A stretch of 64,000 nt of DNA from an uncultured Ruminiclostridium sp. (GTDB lineage: Bacteria; Bacillota; Clostridia; Oscillospirales; Ruminococcaceae). The stretch lies in contig CANRGJ010000009.1 of assembly GCA_947630175.1 (NCBI GenBank), positions 1 through 64,000 on the forward strand, read 5' to 3'. The translations under genes were made by a program, and so were the position numbers. The notes under the pieces are model-generated. The model ran no database searches and was not told where the DNA came from. It worked only from the letters and a program-made list of their open reading frames with translations. How positions within the stretch are numbered: the stretch's first letter is position 1; each line of letters starts with the position of its first letter. Of the stretch, positions 36,707 through 46,216 are shown in pieces.

Positions 36707-38194
36707 ATGGAATTAAAAGAAAAAAATTTAAGCTCCTCTTTAGAGGAGAATGTGATAAATCTGAGAACGGCTATGTCCGATTCCGCCGACCTTACGGTGA
36801 AACAGGGGCGTGTGGGGCAGGTGAGGATAGCGATAGTTTTCTGCGAGGGAATGGCGAGCACGGGGACGATGGCAGACCTTATCTTCCGCCCGCTGAACGG
36901 CGTGGGGAACGAAAAGGCATTTTCACCTGGTGAACTTTTCGATACTCTTTCAAGGGACGTTATTATTGCGGCGGAGCAAAAGCAGTCACAGACCTACGGC
37001 GAGCTGTGCCACGATATAATGTCGGGCTTTACCTCTATCCTGATAGACGGGCTGGAAAAGGCTCTGTCGGTGGGAGTGCAGGGCTACGCCGCCCGTTCGG
37101 TGCAGGAGCCTGTCACTCACAGCAACGTGCGGGGCAGCAGGGACGGTTTCATTGAAGTTATCAGGACGAACATTTCCCTTGTGCGAAGAAGAATGAAAAG
37201 TCCAAATTTAGTTTTTAAGATGATGCAGCTTGGGGAGATGTCTGACACTGACGTTTGTATGTGCTATATAAAGGGCGTAGCGGACAAAAAGCTGGTAAAG
37301 GCGGTGGAGGAAAAGCTGAAAAGTGTGCCGCTGAATATGATACTGGAGTGCGGGTATATTCAGCCGTTTCTGGAATCTCCGGGGGACGCTGTGTTTTCGG
37401 AGATAGGGACTACCGAGCGACCCGATGTTTTCACCTCAAAGCTGTATGAGGGGAAGATAGGTATTCTGGTGGACGGAACGCCATTCGGTCTTTATCTTCC
37501 CAAGCTGTTTATGGAAAATTTCTCGGCGGTGGACGATTACACGGGGCGTCCCGCCTTTGCCGCAATGATACGGCTGATAAGATATGCGGCGATAATAATT
37601 GCCACGGTGACCTCAGGGCTTTACGTCGCGCTTGCGAATTTCAATCCTGAGCTTTTTCCCGAATCGCTTTTGCTGAACCTTGCAACAAGCATACAGGTGA
37701 CGCCTTATTCCCTGCTGGCGGAATGTCTTATAATCCATGTTTTTTACGAGGTTATGAGAGAGGCGGGACTGCGTATCCCATCAAACATAGGTCACGCCGT
37801 TTCGATAGTGGGAGGACTTGTGATAGGGGATATCGTGGTGTCGGCGGGGCTGGTTGGTGCGCCTATCGTCCTTATCGTGGCGGTGACGGCGATAACGGGC
37901 TTTGTGGTGCCTGACCTTTACGACAGCATTGCGGTACTTCGTATGATATATATAATCGTAGGCGGAATATGGGGGCTTTTCGGAATAACTGTGCTTTCCG
38001 CCCTGATAATATTCAAGCTGTGCTCGCAGGAGAATTACGGCGTTCCTCACACTGCTCCGCTGGCTCCTTTTTCGTTAAGCTCGATGAGGGACTTCGTACT
38101 GCGCAGGAGCTGGCGCACATTGGCAAAAAGGGACTATCACGTTCAGGAATTAAAGGGAGTAACTATCACAAAAGGAGATGAAAAGGGCATATGA
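36707..38194 (+). CDS. Spore germination protein, GerA family (GerKA-like)
   Basis: Membrane-anchored GerA-type sequence; followed by GerAB and GerAC homologues. Confidence 0.9.
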   Translation: MELKEKNLSSSLEENVINLRTAMSDSADLTVKQGRVGQVRIAIVFCEGMASTGTMADLIFRPLNGVGNEKAFSPGELFDTLSRDVIIAAEQKQSQTYGELCHDIMSGFTSILIDGLEKALSVGVQGYAARSVQEPVTHSNVRGSRDGFIEVIRTNISLVRRRMKSPNLVFKMMQLGEMSDTDVCMCYIKGVADKKLVKAVEEKLKSVPLNMILECGYIQPFLESPGDAVFSEIGTTERPDVFTSKLYEGKIGILVDGTPFGLYLPKLFMENFSAVDDYTGRPAFAAMIRLIRYAAIIIATVTSGLYVALANFNPELFPESLLLNLATSIQVTPYSLLAECLIIHVFYEVMREAGLRIPSNIGHAVSIVGGLVIGDIVVSAGLVGAPIVLIVAVTAITGFVVPDLYDSIAVLRMIYIIVGGIWGLFGITVLSALIIFKLCSQENYGVPHTAPLAPFSLSSMRDFVLRRSWRTLAKRDYHVQELKGVTITKGDEKGI

Positions 38195-39276
38195 CAGACG
38201 TGACCAAGGAAAAGATCAGCTTTGCTCAGCTTGCGGTATTGCTTGCCCTTTCACGAATATTCACCGAGGGGACGGAATTTGCGGGAAACGGTTACACTAT
38301 GGAGAGATTTCTCGTTATCCTCGTGTCGTTTCTGATAACCTTTGCGCTGTTTCTGCCCCTCCTCCTGCTTTCCTCAAAAAGCGAAAACAGCGCTTTCGGC
38401 ATTATCGCTGATGGGAACAAGGCGGCGGGGTGGATATTCGGTATTGTGATCTGCGTCATTCTTCTGGCGGGAGTTTTGTCCTCGGTATGCAGGATATGCT
38501 TTTACACCTCGTCAACGGTGTTCAGCGAGGCGCCTGTTTTTTTGCTGATACTTCTGCCTTTGCCTGTATGCGCCTACGCCGCCGCAAAGGGCGTGCAGGG
38601 GCTTGCAAGGGGCGGGACGCTGATAGCGGGGCTGTTTATCACATTCCTCGTGTTTATTGCAATAAGCCTGTGGGGAAGATTTGACACAGGCTGGCTGTAC
38701 GTTCCCGACAAAATAAGCGGGAATTTCTGGTACGAAGTGATAAAGCATGTTGGCAGGAGCAGTGAGCTGCTTATTTTCGGCGTTTTGTCCTGCTTTGCGG
38801 GGAAAGGGGCGAAAAAGGCGGTGTTCTGCTATCTTCCCGCCGCGCTTTTGCTGTCAGAGCTTATGCTTCTGGCGGAAACGCTGGTGCTTGGTCCTTTTCT
38901 GAACAGCGCTGCCTTTCCCTTTTTCACTATCTCCGCAATGTCGGATATAGTGCTGTTTCAGCGGCTGGACGGAATTGACGCTATGGCGTGGACGCTGATG
39001 TTCATTGTTAAGGCGGGAATTTCACTTCTTTGCATAAAAACGGTATTCGGGCAGCTTGCGGGGAAAAAGGCGGGGCTGTGGGCGCTGTGGATAAGCGCAG
39101 GCATAACGGCGGCGTTTGCTCTTTTCCTTGGTGGGAGCATTGGTTTGTCGGTGATGACAGACAGATTCCTCGTGCTTGTCATTCCCGCCGCGGGACTGCT
39201 CACCGCTTTGGCGGCGGGGATTTTGCTGAAAAAGTCAAGACAAAAGGAGGAGCAGGCAAGTGAAAAGACTGCTTAA
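38191..39276 (+). CDS. Endospore germination permease (GerAB/GerKB-like)
   Basis: 10-TM permease, operon context. Confidence 0.9.
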   Translation: MTDVTKEKISFAQLAVLLALSRIFTEGTEFAGNGYTMERFLVILVSFLITFALFLPLLLLSSKSENSAFGIIADGNKAAGWIFGIVICVILLAGVLSSVCRICFYTSSTVFSEAPVFLLILLPLPVCAYAAAKGVQGLARGGTLIAGLFITFLVFIAISLWGRFDTGWLYVPDKISGNFWYEVIKHVGRSSELLIFGVLSCFAGKGAKKAVFCYLPAALLLSELMLLAETLVLGPFLNSAAFPFFTISAMSDIVLFQRLDGIDAMAWTLMFIVKAGISLLCIKTVFGQLAGKKAGLWALWISAGITAAFALFLGGSIGLSVMTDRFLVLVIPAAGLLTALAAGILLKKSRQKEEQASEKTA

Positions 39277-40387
39277 AATAACCGCCGCCATAACAGCGGT
39301 GGCGCTGATAAGCGGGTGTATCCCTCACACGGAGCTGAACGAAAAGGCGATAGTCCTTGCCGTGGGGATAGACTATGAAAATGAGGAATACAGCGTTACC
39401 TTTCAATATTACAGTCCCACGGGAATAGGCGGTCAGACCCCTGTGGACAACTCCCAGCCCAACGTAATTACATCTTCGGGAAAGGGAGTCAACGTGTACG
39501 AGGCTATGGAGGACGCCGCTTTCAAATGCGGGCGGGAGCTTATGTCGGGGGTCACTCAGATAATAATTATCGGGGAGGACGCCGCGGCTCACTCGGTGGA
39601 CAGGGTGACGGACTTTGCACAGAGCAGCTTTCAGAGCCGACCTGATATGTTCATCGCCGTATCTGAGGGCAAGGCGGAGGAGTTGATGAATGTGAAGTTC
39701 AAGGAGGGCATAGTTTCCACTCAAAAGCTGGAAATGCTGCTGCAGAACGCTCAGAAAAACGGGCTTACCATACTGCCCTCGGCACTGGATTTTTTCATTG
39801 CTCTTGAAACGAACCGGCAGAGCATATGTCTGCCTGTGCTGAAGCTGATCGACGACGGGAAAAGCGACTTTTCCCAGGACGGAAAGGCGATAGAGATTGA
39901 CGGCGGTATGCTGATAATGCAGGGGCAGGCGGTGGAAAAGGTGGCTCCTGAGGTTACCGAGGGGTTACAGCTTTTGTGGGGAAAGACGGAGGAATATTCC
40001 GTCACGGTGGACCGTGGGGACAAAAAAATAACCCTGCGTCTTTCCGACATCAGGGTAAAAATAACGCCCTGCGTTGAGGCGGGGCGGCAGGTGTTCGACG
40101 TCAAGCTCTCCTGCGAGGGGCGGTATCTTATCGCTCCGCCAACCTCCAACGACAACGAGCAGATGAAAAAGCAGTGCGCTGAAAAGCTGATGGAGCAGAT
40201 GGAAAACGCCGTCAGCGAAACGGTGCTGAAATACGGCGCGGATCCTATAAATCTGGAGAAAACGGTAAGGCATTACGACTGCGGCAGGTGGAGCGAGGTG
40301 AAGGACAGCTGGGGTGAGGTGCTGAAAAACAGCGCGTTCAGGTTTGATGTGAGGGTGAATATTGATAAGTTGTCGATGGAGGACTAA
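39260..40387 (+). CDS. Ger(x)C family spore germination lipoprotein
   Basis: Lipobox SGC, ELNEKAIVLAVGIDY. Confidence 0.92.
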   Translation: MKRLLKITAAITAVALISGCIPHTELNEKAIVLAVGIDYENEEYSVTFQYYSPTGIGGQTPVDNSQPNVITSSGKGVNVYEAMEDAAFKCGRELMSGVTQIIIIGEDAAAHSVDRVTDFAQSSFQSRPDMFIAVSEGKAEELMNVKFKEGIVSTQKLEMLLQNAQKNGLTILPSALDFFIALETNRQSICLPVLKLIDDGKSDFSQDGKAIEIDGGMLIMQGQAVEKVAPEVTEGLQLLWGKTEEYSVTVDRGDKKITLRLSDIRVKITPCVEAGRQVFDVKLSCEGRYLIAPPTSNDNEQMKKQCAEKLMEQMENAVSETVLKYGADPINLEKTVRHYDCGRWSEVKDSWGEVLKNSAFRFDVRVNIDKLSMED

Positions 40388-40422
40388 AGACGAAAAGTTG
40401 CAAAAACAGATTATGTTGCGCA

Positions 40423-40475
40423 CTGAGAGGGAGCTTTTTGTAAAAAGCTCCCTCTCAGACTCTCCTGTAAAAACT
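40423..40475. repeat. Long-stem hairpin repeat with AGTTTTTACAGGAGAG tail (on minus strand)
   Basis: CTGAGAGGGAGCTTTTT-GT-AAAAAGCTCCCTCTCAG perfect 17-bp stem. Confidence 0.75.
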
Positions 40476-40478
40476 TTT

Positions 40479-41036
40479 TCAGCTCCCGCCTGACGGCGGT
40501 TTTTTCTTTTTCGCTTTAAGCTCCTGTTTTATAGCTTTAAATGCTGTTTCTTCGCCCTGTTCTTTGACTAAAGTCAGCCAGCGCTGAAGAGTACGGGCGG
40601 TGTTATGGTGCATCGTTTTGGGGGCTATCTTGCTTTGGAGGAAATATTCCAGAGCGTCGCCCTGCTTGTAGTTCTTTCCGTGGTAAACGCGGCAGGCGGC
40701 TATCCTGTCACAGCACATTTCTGCGACGTATTTCAGCGGCATTTCCACGGGGACAAGACCTACGCCCTTCTTGTAGTCCTGCCAATATTCCCAGTGGTGT
40801 CTGTTTCTTCCCTTGTGGTGGAGCCATGCGGCGCTGTACCCCTTTTCCCTGCGCTCAAGGTCGTTGGGGGAGCAGTGTCCTGTGAAATATTTTGCGCCTG
40901 CGAGAAATTCGGTGGGGGAATATTTTGAAAGGTCGTGAGTAAGCCCTTGTCGGTAAAGTCCGCATTTAAAGCAGAATTTCCGCACAAGGCGTCTGTGTTT
41001 CATCACCGTTTTAAGATGTCCGAAAAAACCGTTCAT
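40479..41036 (-). CDS. DUF5662-like protein
   Basis: GLTHDLSKYSPTEF...HHKGRNRHHWEYW. Confidence 0.75.
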   Translation of the reverse strand: MNGFFGHLKTVMKHRRLVRKFCFKCGLYRQGLTHDLSKYSPTEFLAGAKYFTGHCSPNDLERREKGYSAAWLHHKGRNRHHWEYWQDYKKGVGLVPVEMPLKYVAEMCCDRIAACRVYHGKNYKQGDALEYFLQSKIAPKTMHHNTARTLQRWLTLVKEQGEETAFKAIKQELKAKKKKPPSGGS

Positions 41037-41527
41037 ACCTTGCCTTTCTGATACAAGTCCATATGGCGGAAAATAAGCTCGCCCTTTTCCTCGGTTATCA
41101 GTCCGTAAGAGGGCGGCTGTCCGTCACGGGGCAGGCTTATGCTCCCGGGATTGAACAGGGTTATACCGTCCTCCCTGCAAAGACAGCGGCAATGCGTATG
41201 GCCGAACAATGCCGCCTCGCAGTCGTTCAGCGCGGCGGCGGCAGAAAGTCTGTCCAGTCCGTCCCGCACGCCGAAGGTATGACCGTGGCAGATAAGAAAG
41301 CGGTGTCCCTTTACTTCAACTGCGGCAACGGTGGTCGTCATAGAGCCCCAGTCGCAGTTTCCCCGTACACAATAAGTGTCCGTTCCGCCCATATTCATTG
41401 TGACGGCGGAATATTCGTCCTCCCCGTCGCCGAGGAAAATAAACGCGTCAAAGGGGCGTTCCTGCTCTATCGCCTGCCGCACCGCCATTTCGTTTCGGTG
41501 GCTGTCGGAAATTACGAGTATCTTCAT
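41033..41527 (-). CDS. YfcE-type metallophosphoesterase
   Basis: ISDSHRN, CHGH, GHTH. Confidence 0.9.
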   Translation of the reverse strand: MKILVISDSHRNEMAVRQAIEQERPFDAFIFLGDGEDEYSAVTMNMGGTDTYCVRGNCDWGSMTTTVAAVEVKGHRFLICHGHTFGVRDGLDRLSAAAALNDCEAALFGHTHCRCLCREDGITLFNPGSISLPRDGQPPSYGLITEEKGELIFRHMDLYQKGKV

Positions 41528-44144
41528 CGTTCACCTGTTCTTTCTTTTTTGCGCCTAGCGCCTCGCCTATCATTTCGTAAACCTTCTTGACGTCAAGGGG
41601 CTTTGAAATATGGGCGTTCATTCCCGCCGCCTTGCTCTTTTCCTCGTCCTCGGAAAAGGCGTTTGCGGTCATAGCGAAGATAGGCACCGTCTTTGCGTCG
41701 GAGCGATTCAGCGCTCTTATGGCTTTTGAGGCGGTAAGTCCGTCCATAATGGGCATTTGTATATCCATAAGGATAACGTCGTAATAGCCTATTTCGGAAT
41801 TGCAGAACATCTCCAGCGCCTTTGAGCCGTCCTCGGCGGACTCTATCTCTGCTCCCGTGGCTTCTCCCAGAAGCTCCACGGCTATCTCGCGGTTAAGCTC
41901 GTTGTCCTCCGCCAGCAGGATATGCCTGCCGCTGAAATCGTACTCCGCACCGTGAGCAGGATTCATATCGAACATAGGATTGTCGGATTTCACGCTTTCC
42001 AAAGCGGCGGCGATGGTGGAGGCGAACAGCGGCTTTGCGATAACTCCCTCAAAGCCTGCGTCGCGGCAGGCGGGCTCTACCTCGGCGGTATCGTAGGCGC
42101 TGATGATTATTACCGCAGTATTATCCCCTGCGATCTCCTTTATCCGCTTTCCCGTTTCCAGTCCGTTTAACTCGGGCATACGCCAGTCGATAAAGCAGAT
42201 GTCGTAATCGTCACCCATTCCGTGGGCAAGCTGTACCTGCGCCGCCGCCTGATAGCCGTTGTCGGTAAATTCGGCGGAGCGCACCTTCATTTTGTTGAGG
42301 ATATCTATGATATGGCGGCAGGTGTCCTCATCGTCGTCCGCCACGAGTATCTTCAGATTTTCGTAATGGACGGGCGGCATTTCAGGAGCTTTGCCGAAAG
42401 GCAGTTCAACGGTAAAGGTGCTTCCCTCGCCGTAAACGCTGTCAACGCTCACCTCTCCGCCCATAAGGCGTGAAAAGCGGCGGACTATCGAAAGTCCCAG
42501 TCCCGTTCCGCCGTAATTCTGCGCTACGTCGGAATTTTCCTGCTCAAAGGACTCGAATATCTTATTGAAATTTTCCTTTTTTATGCCGCAGCCCGTGTCT
42601 ATCACGCAAAAGCGCAGCTTTGCGGTATTCTCGTCGGAATAGGTCTGTTCCACCGTGAGGTGGACGCTTCCGCCCTCAGGGGTGAATTTCAAGGCGTTGC
42701 TGATAAGGTTCGCAAGCACCTGATTAAGTCGGAGGGAATCTCCCACCAGCGTTTCGTCAACGTGACCCTTCAGGATAGTTTCATATTCCACGCCCTTAGC
42801 CTGCGCCTGACTGTGATAGGAGGAGCTGAGCGTTTCCAGGAAGCGGCGGAAGTCGAACGCCTCGTGCTTTATCTCCACCTTGCCGCTTTCTATCTTCGAC
42901 ATATCAAGCACGTCGTTGATAAGGGAGAGGAGGTGATTTGAGGAAAAAGATACTTTTTTCAGGCAGTCCTCCACCTTGACGGGATTGTCTAAATTCTGCC
43001 GTGCAATGACGGTCATACCGATAATTCCGTTCATAGGCGTGCGTATCTCATGGCTCATACGGCTGAGAAATTCGCTTTTTGCAAGGCTGGCGTTCTCTGC
43101 TCTCAGTTGCGCGGCTCTCACCTCTTCGTTTATGGCATGAAGCTCGCGCTCGTTGCGGTGAACGTGAATAACGTACACGGCAAAGGTGCATAAAAGTGAG
43201 ATTATCACAAGAATAAACACGCTGACGGTATTTACGTTCAGCCTGTCCGCCATATCGTCAAGAGAATCCTTGATTACGGAAAAGGGCATTTCCGTCAGCA
43301 TATACCAGTTCGTTCCCTCTATGGGCGCGTAATACATATACATAGGGTCGTCGCCGATAACGTATACCGCCAGTCCCTCGCCGCCGTTTTCGATGTTGCT
43401 TTTAAGCTGCTGAACGTCCACGTCCCCCGTCATAGTCACGTTGTGGCTGAGGGAGGAGAAAAGGTTCACGCCGTCGGATATTTCCTTGTGGGAAAAATTC
43501 TTGATGACGTAACTGCCGTCGGTGTTTATTATGCTGCTGTTGCTGTGGTCGCCCTCTCTGTGGAGAGAAAGCTGACCCGCAAGCTCCTCAAGGGAGATCC
43601 CCCCGATTATCGCAACGTATTCCGTCTCGCCGTTGGAAACGGGAGCTATGCTTATTCCCATCATTACCATATCGCTGCCGAGGAACGCCTCGTTGTAGGA
43701 GATATGTCCCTTGTCATCGCCGCTGAGCAATGCTCCCACAAAGCTTATCCTTGACGCGGCGGGAAATTCGCCGTCTGCGCCGTGGCATATGCCTTTGCTG
43801 TCCAGCAGTGCGAGATAGTCAAAGCTGTTCACGCTCTCCGACTTGCTCAGAAAAGCCTTTATGGAGCTTTGGTCTGTCATATCGTCCTCTCTGACGGAGG
43901 CGGCTATGGTGCGCAGCTTGGAAAAACAGCTTTCAATGCTGGTCTCAAAATGTCCCGTGGTCTGAAGGGTTATCTCCTTGAGATAAAGCTGGCTCAGCTC
44001 ACGCCCCGTGGTTATGGTCAGACCCTCGGATTCTCTGCTGAGGTGGAAAAATCCTGCAACGCACACGCCCAGCACTATCACCGCCATAATTACGGGAACA
44101 AGGATCCTTGTTTTCCCTGCGGCTCTTTTTTTATCGTTTTTCAT
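41448..44144 (-). CDS. Hybrid sensor histidine kinase (extracytoplasmic sensor, HisKA, HATPase, two REC domains)
   Basis: FLSRMSHEIRTPMNGIIGMT, GTGLGLSIV, two receiver domains. Confidence 0.92.
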   Translation of the reverse strand: MKNDKKRAAGKTRILVPVIMAVIVLGVCVAGFFHLSRESEGLTITTGRELSQLYLKEITLQTTGHFETSIESCFSKLRTIAASVREDDMTDQSSIKAFLSKSESVNSFDYLALLDSKGICHGADGEFPAASRISFVGALLSGDDKGHISYNEAFLGSDMVMMGISIAPVSNGETEYVAIIGGISLEELAGQLSLHREGDHSNSSIINTDGSYVIKNFSHKEISDGVNLFSSLSHNVTMTGDVDVQQLKSNIENGGEGLAVYVIGDDPMYMYYAPIEGTNWYMLTEMPFSVIKDSLDDMADRLNVNTVSVFILVIISLLCTFAVYVIHVHRNERELHAINEEVRAAQLRAENASLAKSEFLSRMSHEIRTPMNGIIGMTVIARQNLDNPVKVEDCLKKVSFSSNHLLSLINDVLDMSKIESGKVEIKHEAFDFRRFLETLSSSYHSQAQAKGVEYETILKGHVDETLVGDSLRLNQVLANLISNALKFTPEGGSVHLTVEQTYSDENTAKLRFCVIDTGCGIKKENFNKIFESFEQENSDVAQNYGGTGLGLSIVRRFSRLMGGEVSVDSVYGEGSTFTVELPFGKAPEMPPVHYENLKILVADDDEDTCRHIIDILNKMKVRSAEFTDNGYQAAAQVQLAHGMGDDYDICFIDWRMPELNGLETGKRIKEIAGDNTAVIIISAYDTAEVEPACRDAGFEGVIAKPLFASTIAAALESVKSDNPMFDMNPAHGAEYDFSGRHILLAEDNELNREIAVELLGEATGAEIESAEDGSKALEMFCNSEIGYYDVILMDIQMPIMDGLTASKAIRALNRSDAKTVPIFAMTANAFSEDEEKSKAAGMNAHISKPLDVKKVYEMIGEALGAKKKEQVNDEDTRNFRQPPKRNGGAAGDRAGTPL

Positions 44145-46090
44145 TTCGAGGACGTTATCCTCCCCTCTATGCGGGTGTCAAAGCCTTCCGCCTTGTGTGC
44201 GGCAAAATATTTTCCAAGAACGTCGGCGCAGTTCAGCCCTGTTTCCCGCACGAGTTGAACGTCCTGCGCAAGGGGCGCAGTGTCGCTGTACACATTGAGC
44301 ATTGTGTAGCCGTCGCCTGAATCCTCTATATATCCTTTATTGCCCGCCATATAATCGGTAACGGCTATGGTGAATTCATCGCTGTCCTTTATGGGCGTTC
44401 CGTCGGGGAGGGTCATTGAGGTTATCTCCCCTGTTTCGGGGTCAAAGGAATAGCACATACCCGAAACATTGAGGAAGCGTCCGCTGGGAATATCGTTGTC
44501 ACGGACAAGCTGTGAAACGCCGTTTTCCAGCATTTCACGAATGACCCTGCCGTTTGTTTTCAACACCACTATCTTATTATCGTAAGGGCAGACTGCGTCA
44601 AGGTCGGCTCCCAGAACGTCCCCCTCGTAAAGACTGCTTCTTATACTGCCGCCGTTGATGAAGCCGATGTCCGATTCAGCCGCCTCTCTCACGGCGTCGC
44701 TCACAAGGTTGCCTATCTCTGTTTCTCCAAGGCGCACATTGTAGTTTTCACAGATCATATCATGCTCCACCCAGCCCACGATGGAAACGTCGCTGTTGAT
44801 CTCCTCTCTGCCGCTGTAATAATAATCGTCGAACTGCTCCAGCACGGCGGAAAGCTCCGCACTGCCCAGAAGCACACGGTCGAAGCGGTTGGCGATATAG
44901 CACATCAGATCGGTGGGTATCCTGATGTTGTAAACATAGCCGCCGTCAATGCAGCTTTTCAGTCCGTCGGGGATCTCTCCGCCGTTTTTCACCCCTTCAG
45001 TCAGATAAGTCTGAGCAGCGCCTATGTCTTTGATAAGCGCCTCCTGTCCCTTGGTGGTGGAGAGCAGGGAAAGCATACGGTGGCAGGCGTCCAGCTTTTT
45101 GGGATCGTTCTGCTCAAGAGAGGCGTTTATTCCCAGAAAAGCGCAGGGAGCGCTGACTGTCCAGGGCTGATTCCCCTCGTCGCTGAGGAAAGGGATCATC
45201 TCATATTCATAGTCCTTTCCCTCACTGCGAATGGTGTCGTAAAGATTAACTCCGCCATAAGTGAGGAGCATAGTGCCGTTTCCCATACGTTCAATAACGT
45301 GAGCCGACTGTCCCTCCAAGGTGTAGGGGTCAAAATATCCCTCCTCCACCATTTTCATAGGAAAGTCCAGAGCGTTGTCAAATGCTCCCGTAAAGCTTCC
45401 GTTTCCCTGTTTTATGTTGTCCGACCAGATTATTCCCTCCGACTGGGCAAGATAATCGGGCACGTGATTTCCAATATAGAAAGAGCCGAGAGAGCCAAGG
45501 TCCGTCGCGTATATGCTGAACAGGGTCCCGTCCTCACCCGTGCCCTTTTTCGCCTTGCTCCCCGCTTCAAGGAGAGCCAGCAGGTCGGAACGGCTTTCTA
45601 TCTTGTCAAAGCCCAGCTCCTTTGCTATGGTTACGTTGTAGATATATCCGCTGTACTGACCGGGCAGGGGGATATACTTAGCCTGTCCGTTCACCATATA
45701 CGACCTCATAACTTGTGAGGAATAACGGGAGGTATACTCCATTTCGCTCAGGTCGGCAAGGTAATCGGAAACGTTGGCGGAGGGGGTGAGCACCGTCACA
45801 ATGTCCGTGCCGTGTCCGTTCAGCAGGCGGCGTTCCGACTGTCCGCTGACGGTAGCCACCGCATTTATCTCTATTTGCAGGTCGATATCCGTGTAGGTGC
45901 TTTCAAGCAAAGCCTCGAACTCAGGCAGCTTTGTAGGATAGAGCATAGTTATGACTGCCTTTTCGCCGCTGTCAGCGTTGCTCTCGTCAGGCTGGCAGGC
46001 GGAAAAGCCCGTCAGAACAGCTCCGCATAAAAGCAGGCAGGCAGTACGACGGATAAAATTATTCTTTTTATTTTTTAAAGTAAATTTCAT
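44141..46090 (-). CDS. Lipoprotein fusion: solute-binding-like N-terminus and 5'-nucleotidase C-terminal domain
   Basis: Lipobox GFSAC; SBP-like aa ~40-450; ETEIGNLVSDAVREA...NGGSIRSSL...PYDN C-terminal domain; 4-nt overlap with kinase. Confidence 0.78.
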   Translation of the reverse strand: MKFTLKNKKNNFIRRTACLLLCGAVLTGFSACQPDESNADSGEKAVITMLYPTKLPEFEALLESTYTDIDLQIEINAVATVSGQSERRLLNGHGTDIVTVLTPSANVSDYLADLSEMEYTSRYSSQVMRSYMVNGQAKYIPLPGQYSGYIYNVTIAKELGFDKIESRSDLLALLEAGSKAKKGTGEDGTLFSIYATDLGSLGSFYIGNHVPDYLAQSEGIIWSDNIKQGNGSFTGAFDNALDFPMKMVEEGYFDPYTLEGQSAHVIERMGNGTMLLTYGGVNLYDTIRSEGKDYEYEMIPFLSDEGNQPWTVSAPCAFLGINASLEQNDPKKLDACHRMLSLLSTTKGQEALIKDIGAAQTYLTEGVKNGGEIPDGLKSCIDGGYVYNIRIPTDLMCYIANRFDRVLLGSAELSAVLEQFDDYYYSGREEINSDVSIVGWVEHDMICENYNVRLGETEIGNLVSDAVREAAESDIGFINGGSIRSSLYEGDVLGADLDAVCPYDNKIVVLKTNGRVIREMLENGVSQLVRDNDIPSGRFLNVSGMCYSFDPETGEITSMTLPDGTPIKDSDEFTIAVTDYMAGNKGYIEDSGDGYTMLNVYSDTAPLAQDVQLVRETGLNCADVLGKYFAAHKAEGFDTRIEGRITSSK

Positions 46091-46216
46091 TAAAATACCT
46101 CTGATGATAAAAATATACACACTATTATTATATCATCACTGCTCGTCCGTTGTCAATATATAGGGATAAAAAGAAAACGGCAGAAATTATCTGCCGTTTT
46201 ATGCTTCTTATTTCGT

